Assembly (NCBI GenBank): GCA_048296855.1
Contig: CP182631.1
Length of the DNA: 64,000 bases
From: Pseudocolwellia sp048296855
GTDB taxonomy: Bacteria > Pseudomonadota > Gammaproteobacteria > Enterobacterales > Alteromonadaceae
Reading direction: 5' to 3' (one strand)
Part shown: positions 63,684 through 64,000 of the stretch, piece by piece
Numbering within the stretch: the first letter of the stretch is position 1
Layout of the letters: each line of letters opens with the position of its first letter
The notes under the pieces: generated by a model
What the model saw: only the letters and a program-made list of their open reading frames with translations
What the model was told of the DNA's origin: nothing
Database searches by the model: none
Position numbers and translations under genes: made by a program

Positions 63684-64000
63684 CTATTTGCCGCGTTTAA
63701 AGCCACGAGAAGTAGAGCTTGAGCTATTTCTGAAACTGGCGTTTTTAGATGAACTTGAAGAACCTTTAGCGTACGAACTTTTTGATGAGCTCGTAGACTT
63801 AAACTTATTAGCACTCGTTTGTGCTGTTCGGCTTTGGCTTGATAATGACGAAGAACCTGTGCGATTTTTACTATAAGCACTGGTAAATTTTTGCCCACGA
63901 CTTTCAAACGATTTACGAGTACGGGTTTCAAGTGAGTTTTGTTTACTTAATTGACTTGGAGAACTATAACGCTTTCTTCCATAGTCGTTATAATAACTAT
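63684..64000 (-). CDS. C-terminal part of a DUF1190/YgiB-like protein, cut by window edge
   Basis: The window ends inside this gene; 105 C-terminal residues are visible, ending SRGFKRGK. The tail is strongly Ser/Lys/Arg rich (RKRYSSPSQL, SSSLSSQSRT, KGSSSSSKNASF), like the tail of YgiB/YjfM-type (DUF1190) proteins, which sit next to yjfL in E. coli. Its start is outside the window. Assignment rests on operon context and tail composition, so it is moderate. It reads in a different frame from a shorter open frame here that I rejected. Confidence 0.6.
   Translation of the reverse strand, partial: SYYNDYGRKRYSSPSQLSKQNSLETRTRKSFESRGQKFTSAYSKNRTGSSSLSSQSRTAQTSANKFKSTSSSKSSYAKGSSSSSKNASFRNSSSSTSRGFKRGK

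Noticed and set aside
63677..63931. Minus-strand frame of 84 codons at the window end
   Set aside because: A longer open frame in another phase (63684-64000) reads a Ser/Lys-rich tail typical of DUF1190-like proteins and continues out of the window; the 84-codon frame is a shadow of it.

Overview
This AT-rich window comes from a marine-type gammaproteobacterium of the Alteromonadales. Family Colwelliaceae (Colwellia/Thalassotalea-like) is my best guess. The basis is the housekeeping gene orders (yggX-mutY / yggL-trmB, thrLABC, leuLABCD, ygiM next to the CYTH/CHAD triphosphatase, a yjf-type operon), the low GC content and the abundance of hybrid two-component and c-di-GMP proteins. No database could be searched, so genus is inference.

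Layout. 1-7.6 kb: accessory genes, namely a truncated membrane protein, an unknown protein, a serine-hydrolase lipoprotein, a large lipoprotein with a PVC-type dehydrogenase domain plus cytochrome c, and an Mrr-like nuclease. The last two lie between a broken tRNA-Thr 3' half (about 2.9 kb) and an intact tRNA-Thr (7.64 kb), which looks like an integration scar. 7.6-12.9 kb: tRNA-Thr, tRNA-Phe, yggX, mutY, a 311-bp MITE, yggL, trmB, two unknown genes and ung. 13-18 kb: the threonine operon with a newly read thrL leader peptide and attenuator. 18.4-23.9 kb: a YgjP-like metallopeptidase, yebG, dbpA, an alpha/beta hydrolase, and a TPR response regulator whose phospho-acceptor Asp is replaced. 24-26 kb: a GntR regulator bracketed by MITE-like repeats, then a DUF1289 gene and a second tRNA-Phe.

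26.7-44.2 kb is a signalling block: an EvgS/BvgS-like hybrid kinase with an HD-GYP response regulator, a 2064-residue double-kinase hybrid with a diguanylate cyclase, and a second HD-GYP protein. In its middle (31.7-35.7 kb) sits a compact RiPP-like locus: a 60-residue candidate precursor, a haem-oxygenase-like diiron (HDO-type) protein, a papain-like protease and a B12-dependent radical SAM enzyme.

44.5-49.5 kb: leuDCBA with a leuL leader and attenuator. 49.6-52 kb: a Wzi-like outer membrane protein and a YgiM-like SH3 protein. 52.1-58 kb: one co-directional operon starting with a CYTH/CHAD triphosphatase and continuing with an exosortase-like enzyme, a 63-residue Gly-rich protein with a C-terminal sorting-like tail, an Lnt-like N-acyltransferase, an acyl carrier protein, a ketoacyl synthase and a GNAT protein. 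I read this as a possible self-contained system for processing and acylating a small surface protein. 58-64 kb: a yjf-type operon (K+ channel, RHH-like protein, YjfK-like, PspA, YjfI-like, membrane aminopropyltransferase, DUF350, truncated DUF1190-like protein).

The two best candidates for undescribed biology are the RiPP-like locus (31.4-35.7 kb) and the exosortase/acylation operon (53.7-57.5 kb). A family of four MITE-like elements with self-palindromic ends (24.1, 24.3, 25.5 and 31.4 kb) is also clear from the sequence.
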